DNA from: DYMC01 sp035406705
GTDB lineage: Bacteria > Verrucomicrobiota > Lentisphaeria > Victivallales > GWF2-50-93
Direction: 5' to 3'
NCBI GenBank assembly: GCA_964426675.1
Contig: CAYRRM010000002.1
Coordinates: forward strand, 124,001 to 188,000
Length of the DNA: 64,000 nucleotides
Each line of letters starts with the position of its first letter. Position 1 is the first letter of the stretch. Below are positions 16,501 through 25,778 of the stretch, piece after piece. The notes below the pieces were generated by a model that did no database searches, was not told where the DNA came from, and saw nothing but the letters and a program-made list of their open reading frames with translations. A program made the position numbers and the translations under genes.

Positions 16501-19347
16501 ATGAAACAATTCAGGTTTATTACTGCATCAATAGTTCTTATTTTCTTTGTAAATTTTGTATTAAAAGTTTGTCCATCCCTCAATGCAGACGAGAGAAAAA
16601 CTAATTTTTTCGCTTTATATGGCAAAAAACCTGACTTCATAATATTATCCGAGGAGAATCTTTTCCTGACTATTTCAATGGTAGGATGGGGACCTAATTG
16701 GTCCTGGATGGGGTGGCAAAGCCAGGCACAAGATAGTGATGGAAAATTAAAAGTAAATTGCAAAAGTAAAAACCTCAGTTCTGAACTTATTTTTTCCGAA
16801 ATTAACGGTGAAATTCTTCTTGAAGCAAACATGACAGCCGATAAAAGTATGGAAATAACATCAATAATTCTTGGGGTTGATTTCCCTGGGATAAATAATG
16901 GTGATTGGAAGGCCATTTCTGAAGAAGGAAAAATTACAGAAGGTAAAATACCACTAAATAGAGGTAAATTAACAGAAAATGAAAGATATAAATCTGTCGA
17001 AATCACAAATGAAGCAGGTAATATAGCTTTTTATTTTGAGCCTGCAATTGCTTTGACTGCTGATAATGGAGAATTAAGACTTCATCTTGCTACCGGTAAA
17101 GTTGAAGAGAAGAAAAACTATTCTTTTAAAGTAAATATAAAGTTACCAGGTAAATGCATTTTATATCAAAATTATTCTAATACAGCGGAAACAGAAGAAA
17201 ATAAAGATTGGTATCAATTCAACGGAACAGGCCACCCTCAGGGAAAAAGTATGCTTGATATGTCTGATTGGAACAATGATGTAGCTGGTTCTAAGGGAAG
17301 GATTGAGATGGTGAACGATAAACTGATTTATAATGGTAAACCAATAAAGTTATGGGGCATTAATGTTTGTTATTCAAATTGCTCTCCCAAAAAAGAACTG
17401 GCAGAAAAAAGAGCACTCTTATACAAAAGATATGGCATAAATGCCGTTAGATTGCATAAATATGCTGATGGAAGTGGTTGGCAAGGGATACTTTCAAAAG
17501 ATGATGCAACAGAATTTGATCCTGAGGGGCTTGACAGAATGGACTATTTCATTGCAAAGCTAAAAGAAGCCGGAATCTTCATCGAATTATCACCTATTTT
17601 TTATGTAAAACCACGTCCAGCAAATCGCAAAGAAATACCTTATTATGACGAATTTAAAAAGGATAATGACGTTGCACAAACAGGAGGAGGTGCAATGTAT
17701 CTTGGAACTGAACTTCAAGATCTTCAAATAAAACAAATGCTGAATCTATTAAAACATAAAAATCCCTATACAGGAATGACTTATGCTGAAGATCCAGCGA
17801 TTGCAATAATAGAATTATGTAATGAAGATTCAATACTGTTTTATAATACATTATCTGTTATACAAAATATACCATCACTGCGTAAACGCTCAGCTGAAAT
17901 GTTTACAAAATGGCTGAAAGAAAAATATAATACAAAAGAAAATTTATTATCAGCATGGGGTAGTGACATGCTTGGTAATTTTAAAGCCGAAGGCTTTCCT
18001 ATTGAAAGCTGGGAGGAAAATCAAATTTATCCTGTTGGAAATCCATGGTTTTATTCTCCAATACAGCTCGAAGGAAGTCAGCAAAAACGTAAAGCAAGGT
18101 TGCTCGATACAATAGAATTCCTTACAGAACTACAAGACTCCGTTTATAAAAAGATGTCTGATGCCATTAGAAAAACTGGGTATAAAGGAATTTTACTCTC
18201 TTCCAATTGGCAAGCAGGATCTGGAACAAGTCATTATATGAACCTTTATTCTGATTCAAAGATTGGAATAATTGACAGACATAATTACTTTGGATCCTGG
18301 AATGAGAATATTATATATAATAGTTCTATGCTTTCAGTTCCCGGTTCCGCTATTCTATCAACAGGTTTTCAGCAAGTTTATAATCGTCCATTTATGATAT
18401 CTGAGTGGATACACGTTATACCAAATGAATGGGGAGTCGAAGGGCCTGCTATAATTGGTGCATATGGTATGGGGTTACAGGGTTGGGATGTATCTTTCAT
18501 GTTTCAAAATACGGATCCCGGAGAATTTTTAAAAGCAATTCAGTCATCAAGATATAATTGTTGGCATATTGCTATCCCTCAGATACTTGGTTCTTTTCCA
18601 ACAGTATCGAGAATGGTCATTAGAAGAGACATAAAAGAGTCTGAAAAAACATATACCTTATATGTTTATTTGCCTGATATGCTAAAGGGAAAATGGGATT
18701 TTCAAGATACTATGCGCCAGGAATATGATGTCAAAAGTTTTAGCACAAATATAGCTCCAACTGAAGCTCTTGCAGTGAGCCGAATAGCAGTCAATTTTGT
18801 AGATAAACCCCAAACAAACTTGCCATTTAATTTTGATAAGTTTAAAACAGAAGATGGTGCTTATATTTCAGATACCGGCGAATTATTATGGAAACCAGGA
18901 AAAAAAGCTTCAGATGGATTCTTTTGTATTAAAACGCAGGGAACAGAAGCCCTGGTAGGTTTTGCAAAAGAACAAAAATTTTCTGGAAATTTTGCTGATG
19001 TAACTTCTTTTTCACAATTCGCATCTATTTTTCTAACCGCTAAAGACAAAGATAAAACGCTTTTTAACGATAATTATATTTTAATATCTTGCATCGCTCG
19101 GGCAAGAAACTCTGGTGCTTTATATCTATTTGATAGAATTATTGCTAATTTTGGGCACAAAGATGGTCCAATACTTTTAGAACCAGTAAAAGCTGAGATA
19201 AAACTAAAAAGACCTGGAAATCCTGTAGTATATATCCTCGATCATGACGGGATAAATACAGGAAAGACAATTCCATTATCTAATGGGATCTTAAAAATAG
19301 ATGGAAGTCGAGATAAAACACCATATTATTTAATTGAATACAAATGA
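16501..19347 (+). CDS. Large exported GH5-like glycoside hydrolase
   Basis: Protein of 948 residues with an N-terminal signal peptide (residues 1-30, FRFITASIVLIFFVNFVLK). A beta-rich N-terminal part leads into a barrel beginning GKPIKLWGINVCYSNC near residue 280. AIIELCNEDSI, near residue 440, carries the Asn-Glu acid/base of clan GH-A, and FMISEWIHV, near residue 630, the likely nucleophile. The C-terminal 250 residues look like beta-sandwich accessory domains. The substrate is unknown; a plant, algal or host polysaccharide is plausible given the sulfatases and other hydrolases in the window. Confidence 0.75.
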   Translation: MKQFRFITASIVLIFFVNFVLKVCPSLNADERKTNFFALYGKKPDFIILSEENLFLTISMVGWGPNWSWMGWQSQAQDSDGKLKVNCKSKNLSSELIFSEINGEILLEANMTADKSMEITSIILGVDFPGINNGDWKAISEEGKITEGKIPLNRGKLTENERYKSVEITNEAGNIAFYFEPAIALTADNGELRLHLATGKVEEKKNYSFKVNIKLPGKCILYQNYSNTAETEENKDWYQFNGTGHPQGKSMLDMSDWNNDVAGSKGRIEMVNDKLIYNGKPIKLWGINVCYSNCSPKKELAEKRALLYKRYGINAVRLHKYADGSGWQGILSKDDATEFDPEGLDRMDYFIAKLKEAGIFIELSPIFYVKPRPANRKEIPYYDEFKKDNDVAQTGGGAMYLGTELQDLQIKQMLNLLKHKNPYTGMTYAEDPAIAIIELCNEDSILFYNTLSVIQNIPSLRKRSAEMFTKWLKEKYNTKENLLSAWGSDMLGNFKAEGFPIESWEENQIYPVGNPWFYSPIQLEGSQQKRKARLLDTIEFLTELQDSVYKKMSDAIRKTGYKGILLSSNWQAGSGTSHYMNLYSDSKIGIIDRHNYFGSWNENIIYNSSMLSVPGSAILSTGFQQVYNRPFMISEWIHVIPNEWGVEGPAIIGAYGMGLQGWDVSFMFQNTDPGEFLKAIQSSRYNCWHIAIPQILGSFPTVSRMVIRRDIKESEKTYTLYVYLPDMLKGKWDFQDTMRQEYDVKSFSTNIAPTEALAVSRIAVNFVDKPQTNLPFNFDKFKTEDGAYISDTGELLWKPGKKASDGFFCIKTQGTEALVGFAKEQKFSGNFADVTSFSQFASIFLTAKDKDKTLFNDNYILISCIARARNSGALYLFDRIIANFGHKDGPILLEPVKAEIKLKRPGNPVVYILDHDGINTGKTIPLSNGILKIDGSRDKTPYYLIEYK

Positions 19348-19420
19348 GTCATAAGTAAATTTTGAGTAATTTTATTTTATAAAAAATTGTTTTCCTGGCA
19401 AAAGAGGAGAAACATAATAA

Positions 19421-20392
19421 ATGATAAGAATTGCTTTAATCGGTGCCGGGCCAAATGGTGCTGGCAATGTAAAAAAACTAATTGCTACAGGGCGCACTTC
19501 ATTAGTAGGAGTAGCTGATATCAATCTTCTTGCTGCAAAAAAAATTGCTCAAGAGTTTGGTAAATCCAATACAAGAGTATCTGAAAATTTTCAGGATATT
19601 ATTGATCCTGCAGATATTGTAGTGATAAGCTCTCCCAATTTTCTTCATTGTGAACACGCCGTTACATGTGCAAAAGCAGGAAAACATTTATGGATAGAGA
19701 AACCAATGGCATTAAGTATTAATGAGGCAGATCAGATCTGCTCTGCTGTTGAGCAAAACAAAGTAAAAACTTTTATCGGTTTTAGTGTTCGTTTTTCTCC
19801 TTTTTCAGTATTTATGAAGGAAAAAGTAAGTTCTGGTGAAATCGGCGAAATTCGCAGTATCTGGAGCCGCCGCTTATGTTTATTAAATATACCCAAAGGA
19901 CATTGGAGAAAAGAATATATTAAAAGTGGTGGAGTAATGAGCGAACTCATAGCCCATGAAATAGATTGGCTTATTGACATAGCAGGAATGCCAGAAAGCG
20001 TCTATTGTAGAAAACAATCTGATTTAAATGATAATATTTGTGCTAATGATCATGTCTGGCTAACTTTCGCTTTTCCTAACGGAGCAACAGGAACTATTGA
20101 AGGTTCGCAAAATTCACTCATTAGTGATTATTATAAAGGGATTATTGGCTCACGTGGAAGTATTTATGATCGTGCCTGGGGAACAGAACTCTATATGACA
20201 GATGAAAATGCTAAAGAACATCGAATAGAGACAACAAAAGCTTTCGATAAATATTCTCATTTTCTTGACGTCGTTGAAGGAAAAACAGATAGTGTAGCAG
20301 ATGTTTTCTATGGACGAAAAATTGTAGAAATTAGTGAATTGGCAATAAAATCTGCCATATCAAACAAAGTTATAAAAATAGAGAAAATATGA
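19421..20392 (+). CDS. Gfo/Idh/MocA-family oxidoreductase
   Basis: Protein of 323 residues with ALIGAGPNGAGNVKKL as Rossmann motif and LWIEKPMAL near residue 90 as the EKP motif. The His in SELIAHEIDWLIDIAG is the usual active-site position. GAGGAG precedes the start. Its stop overlaps the next gene by four bases (ATGA). The trio with a sugar isomerase and a URO-D-like protein suggests one catabolic route downstream of the two hydrolases. Confidence 0.92.
   Translation: MIRIALIGAGPNGAGNVKKLIATGRTSLVGVADINLLAAKKIAQEFGKSNTRVSENFQDIIDPADIVVISSPNFLHCEHAVTCAKAGKHLWIEKPMALSINEADQICSAVEQNKVKTFIGFSVRFSPFSVFMKEKVSSGEIGEIRSIWSRRLCLLNIPKGHWRKEYIKSGGVMSELIAHEIDWLIDIAGMPESVYCRKQSDLNDNICANDHVWLTFAFPNGATGTIEGSQNSLISDYYKGIIGSRGSIYDRAWGTELYMTDENAKEHRIETTKAFDKYSHFLDVVEGKTDSVADVFYGRKIVEISELAIKSAISNKVIKIEKI
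19844..19856. repeat. Near match to dispersed palindrome
   Basis: GGCGAAATTCGCA differs from the TGCGAWWWTCGCA pattern only in the first base. It lies in the Gfo/Idh gene. Confidence 0.35.
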
Positions 20393-21174
20393 AAATAGCG
20401 GTAAATACATGTAACTGGAATGCTTATACAAAAACAAAAGGAATAGAATTTAACTTTATTGATTTTCTACATGATGCTAAAAATGCTGGATGTGACGGTG
20501 TAGAAGTTGCTTCCCTCGACAAAAAATTTTCCTCACCAACAGATGCAAGGAAAATAATAGAAGATTTTGGGCTTGAAATAGCAGCTTATGGAGCGTCTGT
20601 TACCTATAATCCCTGGTTGCCAAATATCGAAGATTACCAGAAAGCTATTCGCTTTGCCTCCGGAATGAATATCAAAATATTGATGGTCTGTGGAGGATTT
20701 CTCAGGAATCAACGTCGTAATACCTATAACTTTGACTATGATATTTTCGCCAGTTCAATCATTCCTGCCGTTAAATTTGCGAAAGAGCACGGAATGCAAA
20801 TTGCTTTTCATCCACATCGAGGGTGTATCTGCGAAAATATAGAGGAAACAAGAAAAATTACCGAGCGCGTACCGGAACTGCGAATTTGTGTCGACATAGC
20901 ACATATAGCAGCATGCGGCGAAGATCCCGTCAAATTTATCCTCACTTTTAAGGATAAAATAATATATACGCATATCAAGGATTATGATTGGGAAAGCGAC
21001 CTCTTTATGGAACTTGGACGAGGAGATGGGAAACTTGATATACGCGCTTGTATTAACGCACTAACTAACATTAATTACAATGGATGGTTGACAATTGAGC
21101 TCGATCGCCCCTGGAATGAGTCGTTATTAACTCCTTTAGAATCAACAAAAACAAGCATAGGTTTTCTCTCATGA
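20389..21174 (+). CDS. Sugar phosphate isomerase/epimerase (xylose-isomerase-like TIM barrel)
   Basis: TIM-barrel protein of 261 residues. The metal-site residues typical of the family can be followed: Glu in GCDGVEVASLD, His and Glu around IAFHPHRG, Asp and His in RICVDIAHIAACGEDP, His in IIYTHIKDYDW, and a late Glu in GWLTIELDRPW. It probably isomerises or epimerises the ketosugar made by the preceding oxidoreductase. It overlaps both neighbours by four bases. Confidence 0.88.
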   Translation: MKIAVNTCNWNAYTKTKGIEFNFIDFLHDAKNAGCDGVEVASLDKKFSSPTDARKIIEDFGLEIAAYGASVTYNPWLPNIEDYQKAIRFASGMNIKILMVCGGFLRNQRRNTYNFDYDIFASSIIPAVKFAKEHGMQIAFHPHRGCICENIEETRKITERVPELRICVDIAHIAACGEDPVKFILTFKDKIIYTHIKDYDWESDLFMELGRGDGKLDIRACINALTNINYNGWLTIELDRPWNESLLTPLESTKTSIGFLS

Positions 21175-22178
21175 GAAAAAAAATTCAAAGTTCATATGAA
21201 ATCGTTAAAAGGGCTATCTTTCATGATGGTCCAGAAAGATTACCAGTTAAAATGGGATCTTTGGGAATCTCTGATACTTTATATATCCCCTGTAAATCAT
21301 TTTGGCGTTTTGATAATAATATGGATGAATGGGGATGTCATTGGGAGCAGACTGAAACCACCAACATGGGACAAGTCAAGGGACACCCTTTGAATGATTA
21401 TTCAGAGTACGAGAAGATGATTGTTCCGGATTACAGCAAAACTCTACCTAAAAAAGAAATTATTCAGGCTCTAAAGAAAGCTGAAGCCGAACAAAAATAT
21501 ACGGAAACAGGCATATTTATGATTCTCTTTGAACGAATGCAGGCTCTTGTTGGATTCGAAAATGCACTAACAGGCTTAATATTAGATAGAGAAAATGCTG
21601 AAAAATTAGCCGATAAAATCGTTGATATCCAGATCGGACTGGTAAAACTCATGCAGGAAACTTGCGGTAATAAACTTCATTCATTTACAATGACTGATGA
21701 TTGGGGCACACAACAAGCCGCATATATTTCGATAGAATTATGGCGTGACTTCTTTTTACCAAGATACAAAAAAATTTTTGATGTAATGCATAAAGGCGGA
21801 CAGGACGTATGGGTGCATTCCTGTGGAAAAGTTAATGAAATTATTGAGGGCTATATAGAGGCTGGAGTAAATGTTGTCAATCTCCAACAACCTCGGGCTC
21901 TTGGTATTGAAGAAATTGGCAGAAGATATCGGGGGAGAATTGCTTTTGAATCTCTGGCTGATATTCAAGTTACTCTACCAAAAGGTGATAAAACTCTAAT
22001 TGAACAAGATGCTCGTGATTTATCTCAACATTGGATGTCTCCAAAAGGCGGATTCATTCTATCTGATTATGGAGATGGAAAAGCAATTGGAACAACAAAT
22101 GAAAGTAAGAAACTGATGTATGACGCTTTTAGTAGAATTTCGGAAGCCATTTATGGAAATCCGCTACCCGCCTTATGA
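21171..22178 (+). CDS. Uroporphyrinogen-decarboxylase-like (URO-D/MtaA superfamily) protein
   Basis: Protein of 335 residues, a distant paralogue of the one at 4587. FTMTDDWGTQQAAYISIELW, then WRDFFLPRYKKIFDVMHKGG, the conserved His in VWVHSCGKVNEII, then VNLQQPRALG are the family blocks. Last gene of the overlapping trio, which argues for a sugar-metabolism role rather than haem synthesis. The mobile element copy at 22239 begins 60 bp after its stop. Confidence 0.8.
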   Translation: MRKKIQSSYEIVKRAIFHDGPERLPVKMGSLGISDTLYIPCKSFWRFDNNMDEWGCHWEQTETTNMGQVKGHPLNDYSEYEKMIVPDYSKTLPKKEIIQALKKAEAEQKYTETGIFMILFERMQALVGFENALTGLILDRENAEKLADKIVDIQIGLVKLMQETCGNKLHSFTMTDDWGTQQAAYISIELWRDFFLPRYKKIFDVMHKGGQDVWVHSCGKVNEIIEGYIEAGVNVVNLQQPRALGIEEIGRRYRGRIAFESLADIQVTLPKGDKTLIEQDARDLSQHWMSPKGGFILSDYGDGKAIGTTNESKKLMYDAFSRISEAIYGNPLPAL

Positions 22179-22238
22179 AAACTATAATTTGAATCCAAAA
22201 CAAATTTACCTGAAGAAATAGGTTAACGATTCTATTTA

Positions 22239-22490
22239 GGGTTTACTGAAAAGTTCAAAAATATTATATAAGCACTTGACAGGTAGGTAGTTATATGGTA
22301 TAATACTCTCCAATAAGTGGTTTAAATTACAAGGAATATCAAGATGTCCCTTCAAAAACCTTGCACTTGAGCCTAAAACTGATAGAAACAAGAAAAAACG
22401 AAGGCAAACCCAGAGAATTTTTCAGAAAATATAGAGTATGCGTAGAAAAACTTTTCGCCCAACACTCAAAAATCTTTTTTCAGTAGACCC
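22239..22490 (+). mobile_element. Short TA-flanked mobile element (MITE-like), inverted copy with intact promoter
   Basis: 252 bp between two TA dinucleotides. Ends GGGTTTACTGAAAAG and, inverted, GGGTCTACTGAAAAA are good terminal inverted repeats. It is the reverse-orientation, most diverged relative of the copies at 25535, 28816 and 37462. It alone has TTGACA 22276-22281 and TATAAT 22299-22304 with a 17-bp spacer; the other copies have lost about 10 bp there. A ribosome-site-like AAGGAAT precedes ATG 22344, but only 8 codons follow in that frame. TA duplications point to a Tc1/mariner/IS630-type transposase acting in trans. Confidence 0.75.
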
Positions 22491-22673
22491 TACCTTATAG
22501 CACGTTTACCTCGTCGAATGATTGGGGCCGCTGCCGTCCGTGTTCTTCCAGGTGCTAAGTTGAATATTTAACGAAACTTTCATTAGGACCAATTGATTTT
22601 TTCTTTCTTTGTGTTAAAGTTATTTTTTTAGAGGACAAGGTATAAATAATAAAATAAAAAAAGGAGAACCAAA

Positions 22674-23114
22674 ATGAGAAAAATTGCTATATTAATCTGT
22701 GGTTTAGTAGTCGTAGTCGCTATTGCTGGCTGTGCTACCGTCCATGAAAGCCAGTGGAGTGCACCTCTGTTGGTACAACTAACCACACCTGTCCAACCGG
22801 AAATTGAAGTTGGTGATGAAATCACTGGTTCAGCAGTCATAACAAGGATTCTCTTCTTTAAGAGTGGAGCCACCCATTTCGCGGATGGTGTCATCTATGC
22901 TGGGAACGAAGGGGCAAATGCAGGATGGAATATCTTCGGCAACACTCTTGCTGAAGGAAAAGCCGCAGCCTCATACAACGCATGCAAGGCAAATGGTGCG
23001 GATATAATAATCGCTCCAAGATACACAATAGAGGCAAAAGATTACATCGTCTACGAAAAAATCACCTTCAATGTGAAGGGATACAAGGGTGTCTTCAAGG
23101 GTATCAAGAAGTAA
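22674..23114 (+). CDS. Small lipoprotein
   Basis: Protein of 146 residues with a lipoprotein signal (RKIAILICGLVVVVAIAGC, lipidated Cys at residue 20). The mature part contains KAAASYNACKANGADIIIAP and KITFNVKGYKGVFKGIKK, a pattern I have seen in small uncharacterised envelope lipoproteins. AGGAG sits upstream of the ATG. It is a single gene ended by its own terminator. Slightly more G+C than its surroundings. Confidence 0.8.
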   Translation: MRKIAILICGLVVVVAIAGCATVHESQWSAPLLVQLTTPVQPEIEVGDEITGSAVITRILFFKSGATHFADGVIYAGNEGANAGWNIFGNTLAEGKAAASYNACKANGADIIIAPRYTIEAKDYIVYEKITFNVKGYKGVFKGIKK

Positions 23115-23145
23115 AATGTCGCCTCCATATTTTGACTTGTCCTCA

Positions 23146-23178
23146 AATGCCGGATATAAGAAATCCGGCATTTTTTTT
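23146..23178 (+). terminator. Rho-independent terminator
   Basis: AATGCCGGAT (23146-23155) pairs with ATCCGGCATT (23163-23172), with a 7-base loop and a run of T after it. It ends transcription of the lipoprotein gene. Confidence 0.85.
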
Positions 23179-23482
23179 GTAAATATAAACTGAACAATGT
23201 CGTTCAGCTAATATTTACCCACTGCTCAAATTTAGGTAACTGGGATTTGCAGTCTCATAGTTTCACCGATAGGATTTTTTTTTCATGATGTGGCCAAGAT
23301 AAATCTGGATCTTGGAAAATTAAAGGAAAATTCTTTGAAATCTTCGAGGAAAACCGCATTTTGCTGCAGAATTTTCTGAAAGCTCACGCAAGGATGTACG
23401 CCCATCTGACTTCTTGATTCAACTGCGTCGTGGATTATCTGAAAAAATAACTTAATGATTTTATTTAATTTTTTTTCAATAA
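23179..23482. other. Gene-free stretch with a two-copy degenerate repeat
   Basis: I see no gene. The part 23354-23425 resembles 49663-49736. CCAAGAT and ATCTTGG near 23300 form a small inverted repeat. Confidence 0.4.
23354..23425 (+). repeat. Degenerate repeat, copy 1
   Basis: Shares CCGCATTTT, then GAATTTTCTGAAAGCTC, and GCCCATCTGACTTC with 49663-49736 in the same order and spacing. On the minus strand both copies encode QEVRWA, followed by AFRKF and KMR, so they look like remnants of one short coding sequence; this copy has a stop. Confidence 0.5.
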
Positions 23483-23533
23483 AACCGTTCCAAAAATAAA
23501 ATTCTTGATTTTTTAATAGTTTTCTGTTATAAT
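23483..23533 (+). promoter_or_regulatory. Prepilin-like gene promoter with conserved box
   Basis: AACCGTTCCA at 23483-23492, 12 bp, TTGATT 23505-23510, 17 bp, TATAAT 23528-23533. The sequence from the box to codon 27 of the gene is essentially identical to that before 13799. Confidence 0.75.
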
Positions 23534-23562
23534 ATTAGTATTTTAAATCAAGGAGTGTAATT

Positions 23563-24363
23563 GTGCACAAAAAAAATGAATTAATTTTCTTTACATTAAT
23601 TGAGTTGCTCGTAGTGATAGCTATTATTGCGATTTTAGCAGCTCTGCTTCTGCCTGCATTGCAATCTGCCAGAGAATCAGCAAAATCCATTTTATGCAAG
23701 TCAAATATGAAGCAAATAGGACTTACTCATATGAATTATAATAATGACTATAATTTTTACTTCATGCCTCTAGTTCCTGATGGAGATTTTCCCTCTGCCA
23801 GTTATGGGGGGTCATATATTAATATATGGGCGTGGATTCAGGGATATTTCGATGATTATCCTATTTCAGCATGGGGAAATTCTGGTGTAGAACTTCGTCC
23901 AATTTTTAAATGCCCGAGTTATAAGCTACAACGATATGGAAATCCCTCAAATCCGACAGAGAATCTTTATACTGATCGCCGAAGGGCAAGTTACGGCCAT
24001 CCACGTTACGTTTGGGGATGGCTTAATGATCGTAATGTGAGGTATGGTAACGAATTTAATGCAATGAGTAGTTGTATGCCCCTTACTGATATAAAGTATC
24101 CTGTGATGACAGTATTTTTTGCTGACGGATATGGAGTTAGCGGGTACGCTGGAGACCTGGTGGATACAAGTAATAGAACTCCTACATTAATCACAACGTT
24201 TTGTGTTGATCCAGGAAACTATTCCATGGGAAATAGTGGTTTTATTCTTCGACATGGAAATAAAAAATCCTATAATATTTTTTACTTTGATGGTCACGCT
24301 GGAGATGATCACCATCCAAATATTCCACAAAGTGTGGGTTGGGGTTGGTGTAGTAGTCATTAA
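23563..24363 (+). CDS. Prepilin-like exported protein with H-Xn-DG motif
   Basis: Protein of 266 residues beginning at GTG with AAGGAG upstream. Prepilin segment FFTLIELLVVIAIIAILAAL, then SAKSILCKSNMKQIGLTHMN. The C-terminus RHGNKKSYNIFYFDGHAGD is the H-Xn-DG part. Its body is close to that of the G+C-rich gene at 1401 (both have RRASYG, YVWGW or YVWGY, and similar ends), while its 5' end is shared with the gene at 13799. The fragment at 11586 is a copy of this gene's start. Confidence 0.88.
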   Translation: MHKKNELIFFTLIELLVVIAIIAILAALLLPALQSARESAKSILCKSNMKQIGLTHMNYNNDYNFYFMPLVPDGDFPSASYGGSYINIWAWIQGYFDDYPISAWGNSGVELRPIFKCPSYKLQRYGNPSNPTENLYTDRRRASYGHPRYVWGWLNDRNVRYGNEFNAMSSCMPLTDIKYPVMTVFFADGYGVSGYAGDLVDTSNRTPTLITTFCVDPGNYSMGNSGFILRHGNKKSYNIFYFDGHAGDDHHPNIPQSVGWGWCSSH

Positions 24364-24366
24364 TTT

Positions 24367-25413
24367 TTACTGTGGAACTTGATCGATTTGCCAGGAATTA
24401 CCAAATTTTTCTAAAATTATCTTTCCCGATTCATTTCTTCTGAATATGAGAAATTCTATCTCAGGATTTTCTTTGTTTATTTTTTCTGCAAGTTTTGCCC
24501 CCTTGATAAAAACGGAAGTTGATAACGCGTCGGCAGCAATAGCATCTGGAGCTAAAACAGTTACAGAAAGCATATTTTCCACTGGCCTTCCATCTAAAGG
24601 ATTAATTATATGTGTAATATGCTTATTTTCGAGTATTAGATATCTTTCATAATTTCCACTTGTAGCGAGGGATTTTGATCCTGTAAATTCTACAATTCCG
24701 CAAATATTCATTTTATCGAGAGGATCTCTTATACCCATAGTATAAGATTCTTTTCCTGGCGGAGGATTTTTTAAAGTTTTGATATTTCCTCCAAGATTTA
24801 CAAAACCTGAAGACACACCTTTTTCTGCGATTTTCGCAATAGCTCTATCAACAGCGTATCCTTTTACTATTCCGCCAAAATCCAGAGACATATCTTTTGA
24901 ACGGAATTGGATGGTTTTATTATTATCATCTAAAATAATCTGCTTAAAACCTATTTTCTTTAAAGTTTCATTTATTTCATTTTCTGATGGGAGCTTATTT
25001 CTTTTTTTGTAAAATCCCCATAAAAGCATCATTGGCCTTATGGTAATGTCAAAAGCGCCTTCACTTATTTCATGATAGCTCTGACATTCTTTTATTATCG
25101 TCCACATTTCATCTGAGCACCTGAATGGCTTGCCATAGGCAGATGAATTTATTTTTGCAACTTCACTATCCATAAAAATACTAAAGCGCCCTTCAATCCT
25201 GCGAATTTCATCAACTGCAGAGTTAATAGCATCATTGAGTTTTTCCGTATCTTTACCATAGAGTTTTATTTCCAGAACGGTACCCATTACCGGAAGATGG
25301 ACCTGAATAAAATCCAAATCTCCCTTTTTACTATGCAATTTAATAATCAAAATAATGGATAGAAAAAAAATAATGATTATTAATGATATAAAAATAAAAT
25401 TTAATTTCTTCAT
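24367..25413 (-). CDS. apbE: FAD:protein FMN transferase (ApbE family)
   Basis: Protein of 348 residues that attaches FMN covalently to threonine or serine of target flavoproteins such as RnfG/NqrC. One N-terminal membrane segment (residues 5-25) anchors it on the outer face. Family motifs: VMGTVLEIKLYG, FDITIRPMMLLWG, LDFGGIVKGYAVDRA, GNIKTLK, ATSGNYERY, HIINPLDGRP and ADALSTSVFI, the last with the metal-binding Asp and Ser/Thr. Converges with the prepilin-like gene, only three bases apart. No Rnf genes are in the window. Confidence 0.93.
   Translation of the reverse strand: MKKLNFIFISLIIIIFFLSIILIIKLHSKKGDLDFIQVHLPVMGTVLEIKLYGKDTEKLNDAINSAVDEIRRIEGRFSIFMDSEVAKINSSAYGKPFRCSDEMWTIIKECQSYHEISEGAFDITIRPMMLLWGFYKKRNKLPSENEINETLKKIGFKQIILDDNNKTIQFRSKDMSLDFGGIVKGYAVDRAIAKIAEKGVSSGFVNLGGNIKTLKNPPPGKESYTMGIRDPLDKMNICGIVEFTGSKSLATSGNYERYLILENKHITHIINPLDGRPVENMLSVTVLAPDAIAADALSTSVFIKGAKLAEKINKENPEIEFLIFRRNESGKIILEKFGNSWQIDQVPQ
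24826..24838. repeat. TGCGATTTTCGCA dispersed palindrome
   Basis: Lies in apbE and is read on the minus strand as Ala-Lys-Ile-Ala. Confidence 0.7.
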
Positions 25414-25534
25414 TGAAATTGTCTTTTTCTTGAAAATAAAATTAACTTTTGTATAAGCCTAAGTTAAATCTTTTTGACATATAAATCAAACTTAAGTATT
25501 GTAAATTTCTGAATTAGAGAGGGGGATAATTTTA

Positions 25535-25776
25535 AGGTCTGATGAAAAAAGATTTTTGAGCTTTTTGGCAAAAAGTTTTTCTGCATATCCCCTATCTGTT
25601 CTGAAAATTTTTCTGACTTCGCCGTCGTTTTTTCTTCTTTCTCTCAGTTTTAGACTCAAGTGCAAGGATTCGATGGGACATCTTGATATTCCTTGCAATT
25701 TAAAACATTTTTTGAGAAAATTATACTTATATAGTCAAGTGGTCATATAATATTTTTTGAATTTTTCAGTGAAGCC
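25535..25776 (-). mobile_element. Short TA-flanked mobile element, second copy
   Basis: 242 bp between TA dinucleotides (25533-25534 and 25777-25778), clearly related to but diverged from the copies at 28816 and 37462. On the minus strand a start-less frame KTERKK...-type and a conserved frame containing GYAEKLFAKKLKNLF run through it, as in the other copies. It ends two bases before the stop of the GH63-like gene. Confidence 0.75.
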
Positions 25777-25778
25777 TA

